Below are positions 7,319 to 13,698 of a stretch of DNA of 15,543 nucleotides, piece after piece (the first letter of the stretch is position 1; each line of letters begins with the position of its first letter). The position numbers and the translations under genes are program-made. Where the stretch lies: NCBI GenBank assembly GCA_964500965.1, contig CAZCQZ010000041.1, forward strand, positions 1 through 15,543. Reading direction: 5' to 3'. This DNA is from JAISGQ01 sp964500965 (GTDB lineage: Bacteria; Bacillota; Clostridia; Oscillospirales; Acutalibacteraceae). The notes beneath the pieces are model-generated. The model saw nothing but the letters and a program-made list of their open reading frames with translations, had not been told where the DNA came from and searched no databases.

Positions 7319-8038
7319 ATGGATAAGCCAAGTTATAAGCTGGAGGTGTTTGAAGGTCCTCTTGACCTGTTGCTGCACCTTATTTCAAAAAACAAGCTTG
7401 ATATTAACGATATTCCCATATCGGAGCTGTTAAGTCAGTATCTTGAGCATATGGAATATATGCGCAGGGAAAATCTTGATATAGCCAGCGAATTTCTTAC
7501 AATGGCATCACGACTGGTTTACATAAAAACCGTAAGCCTGATGCCGAAATCTCAGAAAGCCGAGGAACTTAAAAAAGAGCTTGTGGGAGAGCTTATGGAA
7601 TATCAGCTTTGTAAGCAGATTGCGGAAAAGCTGGCATTGCGTGCGAATTTCGATTCCTTTGTCAAGGACGAGTCTCCCATTGAGTTTGACAGGACATATA
7701 CCCTTTCTCACGACGCAGTTGTGATTTATAAAGCGTATATCGCGGCAGTGGGCAGAGGCAAGCGTAAGCTGCCGCCGCCTGTTGAAGCCTTTACGCCACT
7801 TGTTGCAACGAGGATTATTTCCGTTCCGGAAAAGGCAATAAATATTTTAAAACGGCTGTATAAAAAGAGCGTCGTCACCTTTGACGAGCTTTTTGAGGCG
7901 GCGGAATCGAGAAGTGAAATGGTTGCGACCTTTCTGGCACTTCTTGAGCTTATAAAGAAAAACCGTATTGAGATTGACGAAAACGACAATCTTACAATGG
8001 CTAACGGCGGTGGACGTACTTGGAAATCAAAGAACTGA
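7319..8038 (+). CDS. scpA: Segregation and condensation protein A
   Basis: This is the kleisin subunit of the bacterial SMC condensin complex; it bridges SMC heads and binds ScpB to compact and segregate chromosomes. The N-terminal signature YKLEVFEGPLDLLLHLI (residues 6-22) and KNKLDINDIPI are diagnostic. The middle is helical (ILLSEYLEHM-like helix, EFLTMASRLVYIKT), and the C-terminal winged helix that binds the SMC head includes VVTFDELFEAAESRSEMVATFLALLE. At 239 residues it is of normal length. I chose ATG at 7319; a TTG two codons earlier (7313) overlaps the M50 stop as TTGA and is a real alternative. A clear ribosome site is lacking for either, which suggests coupling with M50 translation. 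It overlaps scpB by 19 bases. Confidence 0.95.
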   Translation: MDKPSYKLEVFEGPLDLLLHLISKNKLDINDIPISELLSQYLEHMEYMRRENLDIASEFLTMASRLVYIKTVSLMPKSQKAEELKKELVGELMEYQLCKQIAEKLALRANFDSFVKDESPIEFDRTYTLSHDAVVIYKAYIAAVGRGKRKLPPPVEAFTPLVATRIISVPEKAINILKRLYKKSVVTFDELFEAAESRSEMVATFLALLELIKKNRIEIDENDNLTMANGGGRTWKSKN

Positions 8039-8625
8039 TAAGCGCGGTGGAAGCGATATTGTTTGCCTGCGGCGAACCTGTTGCCGTTGACAGGCTGGCA
8101 GAGGTGCTTGAAACCGATGAACAGACGGTGCACTATGTGTGCAGGGAGCTTGGCGAATCCCTCCATGACAGTGAGAGAGGAATAACGCTTGTAAAGGTTG
8201 ATGACAAATATCAGCTTTGTACAGTGGATAAATTCGCACCGCTGATAAGGGCGATGCTGGATATTCGGCGTAATACGCCCCTTTCTCCGGCGGCAATGGA
8301 AACCCTTGCGGTAGTGGCATACAACGAGCCTGTGACAAAAAATTTCATAGAGCGTGTGCGCGGAGTTGACTGCTCCGGCGTTGTGTCAAGCCTTGTGGTA
8401 AAGGGCTTGATTGAGGAATGCGGCAGGCTTGAAGTACCCGGCAGACCCATGCTTTACAAAACCACCCTGCAATTTCTGCGTTGCTTCGGACTTGAATCTC
8501 TGGATAATCTTCCGGCATTGCCGGGCGAAGCTCCGGCAGGGGAGATTGAGGGGCAGATGAGCATTGAGGAGGTCATTCAACGTCAGCTCGGAGGAGGACA
8601 GAATGACGAAAGTGAAGATGAATAG
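8020..8625 (+). CDS. scpB: Segregation and condensation protein B
   Basis: ScpB dimerises and binds the ScpA linker in the SMC condensin complex. The 201-residue protein shows both winged-helix domains. The first is at about 3-80 (EAILFACGEPVAVDRLAEVL). The second, at about 86-165, contains LSPAAMETLAVVAYNEPVT, the RGVDCSGVVSSLVVKGLIEE helix pair and GRPMLYKTT. The FGLESLDNLPALP segment that follows is a family hallmark, and the tail after about residue 170 is acidic and probably disordered. The start is TTG at 8020-8022, inside the scpA coding region; GGCGGTGG at 8007-8013 is an imperfect ribosome site six bases upstream, and the protein begins in register with family members. The overlap with scpA fits stoichiometric co-translation. 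Confidence 0.95.
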   Translation: MEIKELISAVEAILFACGEPVAVDRLAEVLETDEQTVHYVCRELGESLHDSERGITLVKVDDKYQLCTVDKFAPLIRAMLDIRRNTPLSPAAMETLAVVAYNEPVTKNFIERVRGVDCSGVVSSLVVKGLIEECGRLEVPGRPMLYKTTLQFLRCFGLESLDNLPALPGEAPAGEIEGQMSIEEVIQRQLGGGQNDESEDE

Positions 8626-8638
8626 GGAGGACTGAGCA

Positions 8639-9340
8639 ATGGCGGTATTTCTGCTGATTTTGAAAATAATCGGCATATCGCTTCTGGCGATAATCGGAAT
8701 CACCGTGCTTTTGCTGTGCATACCGGCGTTTGTATATATCGAATACGACAACGAAACGGTAGTTCATCTCCGATTGCTTTTCGTCAAATTCCGGGTGCTT
8801 CCGAAAAAGGAGAACGGCTTTTGGGCAAAGCGCCTGAACAGGGCAAAAAGCAAGCACCCGAAAAGCGAAAAGAAAAAGAAAGAAGCGGCCGAAGAAAAAT
8901 CGAAGTTTAAGGAGCTGTTCGGTGAAAGAGGTGCGGCGGAGGCAATAAGCCTGCTGTGGACAGTGACAAAGCTTGTGTGCGGCAGTCTTGCGAAAATAAT
9001 TAAAACGGTTGTTATTTCAAAATTCGCTCTCAATGTCGAAATAACCGGCGATGATGCGGCGGACGCGGCATTGCGATACGGCAAGCTGTGCGGAGTGATT
9101 TATCCGTCCCTTTCACTTGTTTTTCAAAATGTGTGCAAATATAAGCGCACGGAAATCGAGGTGTGCCCGAATTTTGATAAAAATGCGGAGCATGATAAGG
9201 TTTATCTGAATACAACCCTGAGAGCTTGCCCCATAATAATTGCGGTGCAGTTGATTGTTCTGTTTTTCAGGCTTCTGTTTACCGTGGTCGGCGGCAAAAT
9301 CTCGGAAAATATGGCGAAAGCCGAAAATGTTGATAATTAA
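8639..9340 (+). CDS. DUF2953 domain protein (YtfI-like)
   Basis: This 233-residue protein has an N-terminal transmembrane segment (about 8-30), a Lys/Glu-rich, probably disordered stretch (about 54-90, including a KSEKKKKEAAEEK run), a globular part and a second hydrophobic segment near 200-222. It matches DUF2953, seen as YtfI in Bacillus subtilis, where it sits directly before ytfJ. The same order occurs here, with the GerW gene 15 bases downstream. FALNVEITGDDAADAALRYGKLCGVIYP is the conserved core. The ATG at 8639 follows AGGGAGG with an eight-base spacer and lies 13 bases after scpB, so it belongs to the same operon. Its molecular role is unknown, but the fixed pairing with GerW points to spore formation. 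I hold the family call with good confidence. Confidence 0.85.
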   Translation: MAVFLLILKIIGISLLAIIGITVLLLCIPAFVYIEYDNETVVHLRLLFVKFRVLPKKENGFWAKRLNRAKSKHPKSEKKKKEAAEEKSKFKELFGERGAAEAISLLWTVTKLVCGSLAKIIKTVVISKFALNVEITGDDAADAALRYGKLCGVIYPSLSLVFQNVCKYKRTEIEVCPNFDKNAEHDKVYLNTTLRACPIIIAVQLIVLFFRLLFTVVGGKISENMAKAENVDN

Positions 9341-9355
9341 AAAGGCGGTGCTTTT

Positions 9356-9757
9356 ATGTCAGAACATCCCATTAACGGTCTTATGGACACTACACTTGAA
9401 AAGATTAAGCAGATGGTTGATTCTTCAACTGTTATCGGCGAGCCGATAATTGCAGGCGGTCACACGGTAATTCCGGTATCCAAGGTGACATACGGTTTTG
9501 CGTCCGGCGGCTCGGACTTTCCCAGCAAAACTCAAAAGGACTTATTCGGCGGCGGCAGTGCTGCCGGTGTCACCGTAACTCCGATTGCGTTTATTGTCAT
9601 CACTGCCGGAGGCAATGTAAAAATGCTGCCTGTTACGTCAAAGCCCGATGTAACGGACAAGGCAGTTGCGATGATTCCCGAAATCGTTGACAAAATTTCC
9701 GATGTGATAGCTTCAAAAAAGCAGAAAAAGGAAGAAGATATTCCCTCCGATGACTAA
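9356..9757 (+). CDS. ytfJ: GerW family sporulation protein (YtfJ)
   Basis: This 133-residue protein matches GerW/YtfJ (PF09579). The recognisable features are the N-terminal HPINGLMDTTLEKIKQM helix, the EPIIAGGHTVIPVSKVTYGF strand pair (29-48) with its glycine-rich follow-on GGSDF, and the VTPIAFIVI hydrophobic strand (74-82). A charged C terminus (KKQKKEEDIPSDD) replaces any membrane segment. In Bacillus, GerW is made in the forespore and is needed for proper spore germination. The ATG at 9356 has a GGCGG-type ribosome site (AAGGCGG) about eight bases upstream. Its presence is the best evidence in the window that the organism sporulates. I see no separate forespore sigma promoter in the 15-base gap, so it probably shares the upstream transcript or has a promoter inside DUF2953. 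Confidence 0.93.
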   Translation: MSEHPINGLMDTTLEKIKQMVDSSTVIGEPIIAGGHTVIPVSKVTYGFASGGSDFPSKTQKDLFGGGSAAGVTVTPIAFIVITAGGNVKMLPVTSKPDVTDKAVAMIPEIVDKISDVIASKKQKKEEDIPSDD

Positions 9758-9814
9758 ATCTCAGCTAACGGTAAATAATAGCAAAGCGTACCGCAGGTGC
9801 GGAAAAATCGTTTT

Positions 9815-9820
9815 GGAGGA
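9815..9820 (+). promoter_or_regulatory. Ribosome binding site supporting the ATG start of the carboxypeptidase
   Basis: GGAGGA lies three to four bases before ATG at 9824, tighter than usual. An in-frame GTG at 9797 upstream has no ribosome site, so this decides the start at 9824. Confidence 0.6.
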
Positions 9821-9823
9821 ATT

Positions 9824-11014
9824 ATGATAAGACGGTTAAGAATCATCAGCGCGGTAACGGTGCTTGTACTGATTGTTTCTGTTTTTGCCGCAGGCGTTTC
9901 CGCCGACAGCATACAAAAGGCAAACACGACAATATCAGAGCCGTTGACCGTTCCGACAATATCATCACAATCAGCCTGTGTCCTGGACGTTAACACCGGC
10001 GAGGTAGTGTATGCCAAAAACGAGCACGAGCAAAGACCTATTGCCAGTACAACAAAGATTATGACCGCACTGCTTGCGCTGGAAAGCGGCAATATCGGTG
10101 ATGATGTTACGATTACAAGAGATATGCTCGGTGCTACCGGCACGCTGCTCGGACTTGAGGAGGGCTGGCAGATAACCCTTTACGACCTTGTCGTCGGAGC
10201 AATGGTAATTTCCGGTAACGACGCGGCGGATTCCATAGCGGTTGCGGTCGGAGGAACAAAGGAAAATTTCGTTTCCATGATGAACGAGCGCGCCGCAGAG
10301 CTGGGTATGCTCAATACCCATTTCGACACTCCGTCGGGACTGGACGAATTTTCAAACGGTGCCCATTACTCCACCGCCTACGACATGGCATTGCTTGCGG
10401 CGGAGGCTTCAAAAAACGAGGATTTGATTTCCATAACCTCGGCGATAGAATCTAAAATTTATCTTGGAAATCCAAAGACAATCAGGTATATTTACACTCA
10501 CAACTATCTTGTGTCCACCCAGAAATACGAGGGCTGTGACGGCATTAAAACCGGCTATACCGACAGAGCAGGCTATTGCCTTGTCACCCACGTTGAACGA
10601 AACGGCATAAATCTCGTATGCGTAACGCTCAACGGAGCGGACAGGTTTAACGACCACAAAGCGTTGTATGATTACGCCCTTTCTCTTTATACCACATATA
10701 ATGTCGATACGTCCGATGCACGGCAGTTAAGCTATGTAATCGGCGGAGAGGAAAGCACCGTGACCCTTTCGTGTGCGCCGGAGGATTTTCCCGTTCGTGC
10801 GGAATATGCCGACAGCATTGAGGTAAGGGTGAATTTGGATAGCTTTGTTTACGCGCCTGTGGTTGAGGGCGAATATTTAGGCTCGTTGCAGTATGTGTAC
10901 GGCAACAGCGTGCTGGCGGAGTTTCCGCTGACGGCACAGAGCAGTGTGGGCGCGGTTGACGAGCCGTGGCTTACGGCGTATCTGGAAGCGATAAAATATA
11001 AAAACGGAGGGTAA
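9824..11014 (+). CDS. D-alanyl-D-alanine carboxypeptidase (peptidase S11, PBP5/DacF type)
   Basis: This secreted serine carboxypeptidase trims the terminal D-Ala of peptidoglycan stem peptides. With the ATG at 9824 it is 396 residues. A Sec signal peptide (MIRRLRII, hydrophobic core to about residue 24, cleavage likely after VSA) is followed by the three S11 motifs: STTK (Ser75 nucleophile, Lys78), SGN (130-132) and KTG (242-244). A C-terminal beta-rich PBP5_C-like domain follows from about residue 285. The C terminus WLTAYLEAIKYK may act as a short membrane-associating helix. GGAGG at 9815-9819 is only four bases from the ATG, but a GTG at 9797 has no ribosome site and would spoil the signal peptide, so ATG is preferred. 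It follows the spore protein gene, as dacF/dacB-type genes do in other Firmicutes, suggesting a role in spore cortex or sporulation-stage wall. The exact paralogue cannot be fixed. Confidence 0.92.
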   Translation: MIRRLRIISAVTVLVLIVSVFAAGVSADSIQKANTTISEPLTVPTISSQSACVLDVNTGEVVYAKNEHEQRPIASTTKIMTALLALESGNIGDDVTITRDMLGATGTLLGLEEGWQITLYDLVVGAMVISGNDAADSIAVAVGGTKENFVSMMNERAAELGMLNTHFDTPSGLDEFSNGAHYSTAYDMALLAAEASKNEDLISITSAIESKIYLGNPKTIRYIYTHNYLVSTQKYEGCDGIKTGYTDRAGYCLVTHVERNGINLVCVTLNGADRFNDHKALYDYALSLYTTYNVDTSDARQLSYVIGGEESTVTLSCAPEDFPVRAEYADSIEVRVNLDSFVYAPVVEGEYLGSLQYVYGNSVLAEFPLTAQSSVGAVDEPWLTAYLEAIKYKNGG

Positions 11015-11035
11015 CAGGGCTGTTGCCTTCCGTTT
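11002..11035. terminator. Hairpin over the carboxypeptidase stop codon
   Basis: The arms at 11002-11008 (aaacgga) and 11029-11035 (tccgttt) pair perfectly, and the inner part continues through two G-U pairs into aaca/tgtt around a four-base loop, giving about 15 pairs. The TAA at 11012-11014 lies in the stem. On the plus strand only a weak T run follows (tttatct); on the minus strand six or more T follow, the strong orientation, although no minus-strand gene reads toward it. It may attenuate transcription into rluB or stop antisense RNA. Confidence 0.5.
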
Positions 11036-11057
11036 ATCTGTGAAAAGGAGCATAATA

Positions 11058-11807
11058 ATGGAAGTCAGACTTCAAAAATTTATAGCCGACTGCGGCGTGA
11101 TGTCGCGGCGTAAGGCGGAGAAAATGATAAAAGCCGGAAAGGTCAAGGTTAACGGCAAGGTGGCATCTGTCGGGGATAAGGTTGACCCGAACCGTGACAA
11201 GGTTACTGTAGGCAGTAAAAAGGTTATTGCTGCCGAGGCGCGGAAGAATTTTTATTACATGCTTAACAAACCGCGCGGTTATATAACGACAATGAGTGAT
11301 GAGCAGGGAAGAAAATGCGTTGCGGAGCTTGTGCGCGATATTGATGCAAGGGTGTTTCCCGTCGGCAGACTTGACAGGGAGAGTGAGGGTCTGCTGATAA
11401 TGACCAATGACGGTGAGTTCGCAAATTACATAAGCCATCCGAGAAGCCATGTTTCAAAGACCTACCGCGTCACCGTTCGCGGCAGGGTAGAGGACGAGAC
11501 AATAACAAAGCTGCAAACGGGTATTATGCTTGACGGTCAGAAAACTCTGCCCTGTGATATTATGATAATATCCCGTGCGCCCGAAAGAAGCGTTTTGCAG
11601 ATAACGCTCTATGAGGGCAGAAACCGTCAGATAAGAAGAATGTGTGAGGATTGCTCACTGGAGGTTCTGCGGCTGAAGCGCACCATGATAGGCAAGGTCA
11701 AAATGGGTATGCTCAAGCTGGGAGACTGGCGCGAGCTTACCGCAGATGAGGTGCGTTCCCTTACTGCGGCAGCGGCTGCAACGGCGGCAAAAGGAGAAAA
11801 TCAATGA
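11058..11807 (+). CDS. rRNA pseudouridine synthase, RsuA/RluB family
   Basis: This enzyme converts a uridine in ribosomal RNA to pseudouridine. The 249-residue protein opens with an S4 RNA-binding domain (about 1-52; VRLQKFIADCGVMSRRKAEKM, VNG). The catalytic core follows: NKPRGYITT (70-78), VGRLDRESEGLL (102-113) with the catalytic aspartate at 106, and the EGRNRQIRRM motif near 195. The RsuA/RluB/RluE/RluF branch is indicated by the S4 domain and spacing. An RluB-type target (23S helix 80) is likely by synteny with Bacillus scpA-scpB-dacB-rluB, but I cannot tell RsuA from RluB by eye. ATG at 11058 has AAGGAG at 11045-11050, seven bases upstream. A hairpin over the preceding stop may reduce transcription into it. 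Its TGA overlaps the next gene's ATG. Confidence 0.93.
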   Translation: MEVRLQKFIADCGVMSRRKAEKMIKAGKVKVNGKVASVGDKVDPNRDKVTVGSKKVIAAEARKNFYYMLNKPRGYITTMSDEQGRKCVAELVRDIDARVFPVGRLDRESEGLLIMTNDGEFANYISHPRSHVSKTYRVTVRGRVEDETITKLQTGIMLDGQKTLPCDIMIISRAPERSVLQITLYEGRNRQIRRMCEDCSLEVLRLKRTMIGKVKMGMLKLGDWRELTADEVRSLTAAAAATAAKGENQ

Positions 11808-12154
11808 TTACGGTTAACATAATTCATGACGAAAAACGCATTGCGGAGCTTTCCGGGCAAAACAATCTTGAGGGCTATGAATACATGAGCACCGTTGACG
11901 GTGAGACCGAAAAGGCAGTTGCGGCAGTAAGAGCCGAGGGTGAAATGCTTTTTATGGAGCTTTTGTCCGCCGCCGAGCCTGACATGGGCGATATGGCAAT
12001 ACGCGCCGCTCTTGCTTACGGCGACAACAGAGGCTGTGTTACGGCGCAGGCATCTGACAGGCAGTTTGAAAGGCTGCTTAAATGCGTAGGCTTTTGCGAA
12101 AAAGACGGCGTTTATGAAATTGAAATAAGTAAAGTGGTACATTATTGCGGATAA
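11804..12154 (+). CDS. Small GNAT-like N-acetyltransferase homologue, function unknown
   Basis: This 116-residue protein overlaps the pseudouridine synthase stop by four bases (ATGA) and has AAAGGAG at 11790-11796, so it is co-translated. It resembles the C-terminal part of a GNAT fold. There is an early strand (ITVNIIH), then an acidic helix. AIRAALAYGDNRGCVTAQ (65-82) reads as the helix and strand of GNAT motif B, and FERLLKCVGFCEKDGVYEIEI (88-108) as the 'L..LGF' end of the fold. The usual acetyl-CoA pyrophosphate loop (Q/RxxGxG/A) is not obvious, and the length is well below the usual 140-180 residues, so catalysis is doubtful. It ends with VHYCG, a pair of residues (His, Cys) that could bind a metal; this is a guess. 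I consider GNAT-like the best description and do not assign a substrate. Confidence 0.55.
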   Translation: MITVNIIHDEKRIAELSGQNNLEGYEYMSTVDGETEKAVAAVRAEGEMLFMELLSAAEPDMGDMAIRAALAYGDNRGCVTAQASDRQFERLLKCVGFCEKDGVYEIEISKVVHYCG

Positions 12155-12167
12155 ATGCGAAAAACGC

Positions 12168-12196
12168 TTGTTATTTTCCGAAATGTGTGATATGAT
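12168..12196 (+). promoter_or_regulatory. Sigma-A type promoter of the carboxyltransferase operon
   Basis: TTGTTA (12168-12173) and TATGAT (12191-12196) are separated by exactly 17 bases. The -10 has five of six consensus bases and is preceded by TGA, an extended -10, while the -35 matches four of six. Transcription would start near 12203. This makes the biotin-enzyme operon a separate unit from the rluB-GNAT run; no clear terminator precedes it, so readthrough is possible. Confidence 0.7.
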
Positions 12197-12211
12197 ATTA
12201 TAGCGAGAGAT

Positions 12212-12257
12212 TCGGCTGTGCCGATAAATATAGGCTGCCGAGAACATTATCGGCGGC
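12212..12257 (+). promoter_or_regulatory. Structured 5' leader of the carboxyltransferase operon
   Basis: The leader of about 70 bases contains two hairpins. The first is a perfect five-base stem at 12212-12224 (tcggc-tgt-gccga). The second has an eight-base stem with one G-U pair at 12234-12241 and 12250-12257 (gctgccga against tcggcggc). The gccga element occurs in both, and tcggc at 12212-12216 and 12250-12254, so alternative pairings between the two are possible. It could be a simple stabilising leader or a switch; no known riboswitch class is recognised. Confidence 0.35.
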
Positions 12258-12274
12258 ACGAACGGAGGTTCATA

Positions 12275-13672
12275 ATGAGTCCGGAAGAAAGGATTAAAAA
12301 AATCGAAAGCTATCGCAGTGAGGTTTCAAATTCCGCTGCGTACAGCAAGCTTGCAGAACTGTTCGATGAGGGTACTATGGTCGAGCTTGACCCGTATGCC
12401 ATTTCGGGGGACGGTCCTGCCGAGGTTATCACCGCCTGCGGAACTATCGCAGGTATTCAGACCTATGCTTTTGCTCAGAATGCGGAAGCTGCCGCAGGCG
12501 CATTTTCAAGGGCACAGGCGGCTAAAATCAAAAAGCTTTACGGCTTTGCCGTCAAGACCGGTGCTCCCGTTGTGGGTATTTACGATTCGACCGGTGCATT
12601 GCTGAAGCAGGGCGGCGAGATTCTGGAAGCATACGGTGAAATGCTCAAATGGGTAAATAACCTTTCGGGTGTTGTTCCTCAGATTTCCGTTGTCACAGGT
12701 GCATGTATCGGAACATCTGCTCTTATCGCTTCCTGTGCGGATATTGTTATTGCCTGCAAGGACGCCGATTTTGGCATTGATACAGCAGGCAACAACCCCT
12801 CGGTTGCACAGTCTGCCGAATGCGGAAATGTCGGTATTGTTGCCGATGATGCTTCGGAAGCTGTTCTCACAGCCAAGAGACTTATTGAGATTCTGCCGCA
12901 GAACAATCTTTCCGTTGCAAACCTCTGCGAATTTTCCGAAAATGCAGACAGTGCCGCGCTTCTGGCTAATGCCGCCGCAAATATGGGCAGGTCGGACGTT
13001 GCATACGATATTGTAAACGCCGTTGTCGATGACGGAAGCTTTATCGAGCTTTTGAAAGAGGCAGGCAAAGCGGTTGTTACAGGTCTTGCTTCCGTTGCAG
13101 GCTCTACCGTGGGTGTTGTTGCTACAAGGTCTGAGCTTGAAAACGGCAAGCTTGATGAAATGAGCACCGCAAAGGCGGCGCGTTTCGTGCGTTTCTGTGA
13201 TGCGTTTTCAATCCCTGTTGTCAGCTTTGTCGATACTTTCGGCTTTGCTTCCGTTAAGGAATCCGCAATGCTGGCTCATGCCTACGCAGAAGCCACTACC
13301 GTAAAGGTATCTGTCATCACAGGCGCGGCTTACGGCGCGGCATTTGTTGCAATGGCAGGCAGAGGAGCAAACTCCGATATGTCTGTTGCATGGAACAACG
13401 CGGTTATCGCACCTCTTGCACCGGAAACCATTACCGCAATTCTCTATAATGACCGTCTTGCGGCTTCCGGGGATCCCGTTGCCGACAGACAGAAGCTTGT
13501 TGACGAATATAAAGCAACCCTTGCTTCTCCTTATGAGGCGGCCGCTCAGGGCTTTATTGAGGACGTAATCGCTCCGGCCGATACACGCAGAGTAGTTCTT
13601 TCCGCCCTTGATATGCTTGCCGGCAAGAGAGAGCACACCATTGCAAAGAAGCATTCAAATATCAGACTGTAA
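12275..13672 (+). CDS. Carboxyltransferase (12S/MmdA-type, crotonase fold), divergent acyl-CoA subunit
   Basis: This 465-residue protein belongs to the carboxyl_trans family (PF01039), with MmdA, PccB and the 12S transcarboxylase subunit. These move a carboxyl group between biotin and an acyl-CoA. Both crotonase halves are visible. The N-half includes GTIAGIQTYAFAQ, DSTGALLKQGGE (104-115) and TGACIGTSALIAS (141-153). The C-half includes GSTVGVVATRS, KAARFVRFCDAFSIPVVSFVD (300-320) and TGAAYGAAFVAM (349-360), and the KKHSNIRL end resembles PccB's KKHGNIPL. It is 40-60 residues short of typical members: the first-half DSGGARIQEG is changed, the second-half VPGFLPGTDQEYGG loop is shortened to TFGFASVKES, and AYGGAY is AYGAAF. 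Substrate specificity may therefore differ. ATG at 12275 has GGAGG at 12264-12268; an upstream ATG at 12218 lacks a site. It heads an operon with a biotin carrier and a 5S-type subunit. Confidence 0.87.
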   Translation: MSPEERIKKIESYRSEVSNSAAYSKLAELFDEGTMVELDPYAISGDGPAEVITACGTIAGIQTYAFAQNAEAAAGAFSRAQAAKIKKLYGFAVKTGAPVVGIYDSTGALLKQGGEILEAYGEMLKWVNNLSGVVPQISVVTGACIGTSALIASCADIVIACKDADFGIDTAGNNPSVAQSAECGNVGIVADDASEAVLTAKRLIEILPQNNLSVANLCEFSENADSAALLANAAANMGRSDVAYDIVNAVVDDGSFIELLKEAGKAVVTGLASVAGSTVGVVATRSELENGKLDEMSTAKAARFVRFCDAFSIPVVSFVDTFGFASVKESAMLAHAYAEATTVKVSVITGAAYGAAFVAMAGRGANSDMSVAWNNAVIAPLAPETITAILYNDRLAASGDPVADRQKLVDEYKATLASPYEAAAQGFIEDVIAPADTRRVVLSALDMLAGKREHTIAKKHSNIRL

Positions 13673-13698
13673 TTACCCCGAAACGGAGGATATATATT

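Noticed and set aside
8386..9215. Several minus-strand open frames in scpB and DUF2953
   Set aside because: They are antisense to recognised genes and show no family features or ribosome sites.
9791..9802. Small palindrome ccgca-gg-tgcgg before the carboxypeptidase gene
   Set aside because: Five paired bases around a two-base centre cannot form a stable hairpin and no known operator fits.
9797..9823. GTG start extending the carboxypeptidase by nine residues
   Set aside because: No ribosome site precedes it, whereas ATG at 9824 has GGAGGA and gives a normal signal peptide.
11040..11057. GTG start extending the pseudouridine synthase by six residues
   Set aside because: Its codons overlap the AAGGAG that serves the ATG at 11058, and the S4 domain begins right after that ATG.
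12157..12167. Possible terminator after the GNAT-like gene (gcgaaaaacgc followed by T-rich bases)
   Set aside because: The stem has only three base pairs, too weak for an intrinsic terminator.
12218..12274. ATG start extending the carboxyltransferase by 19 residues
   Set aside because: It has no ribosome site and falls in the structured leader just after the promoter; ATG at 12275 has GGAGG at good spacing.
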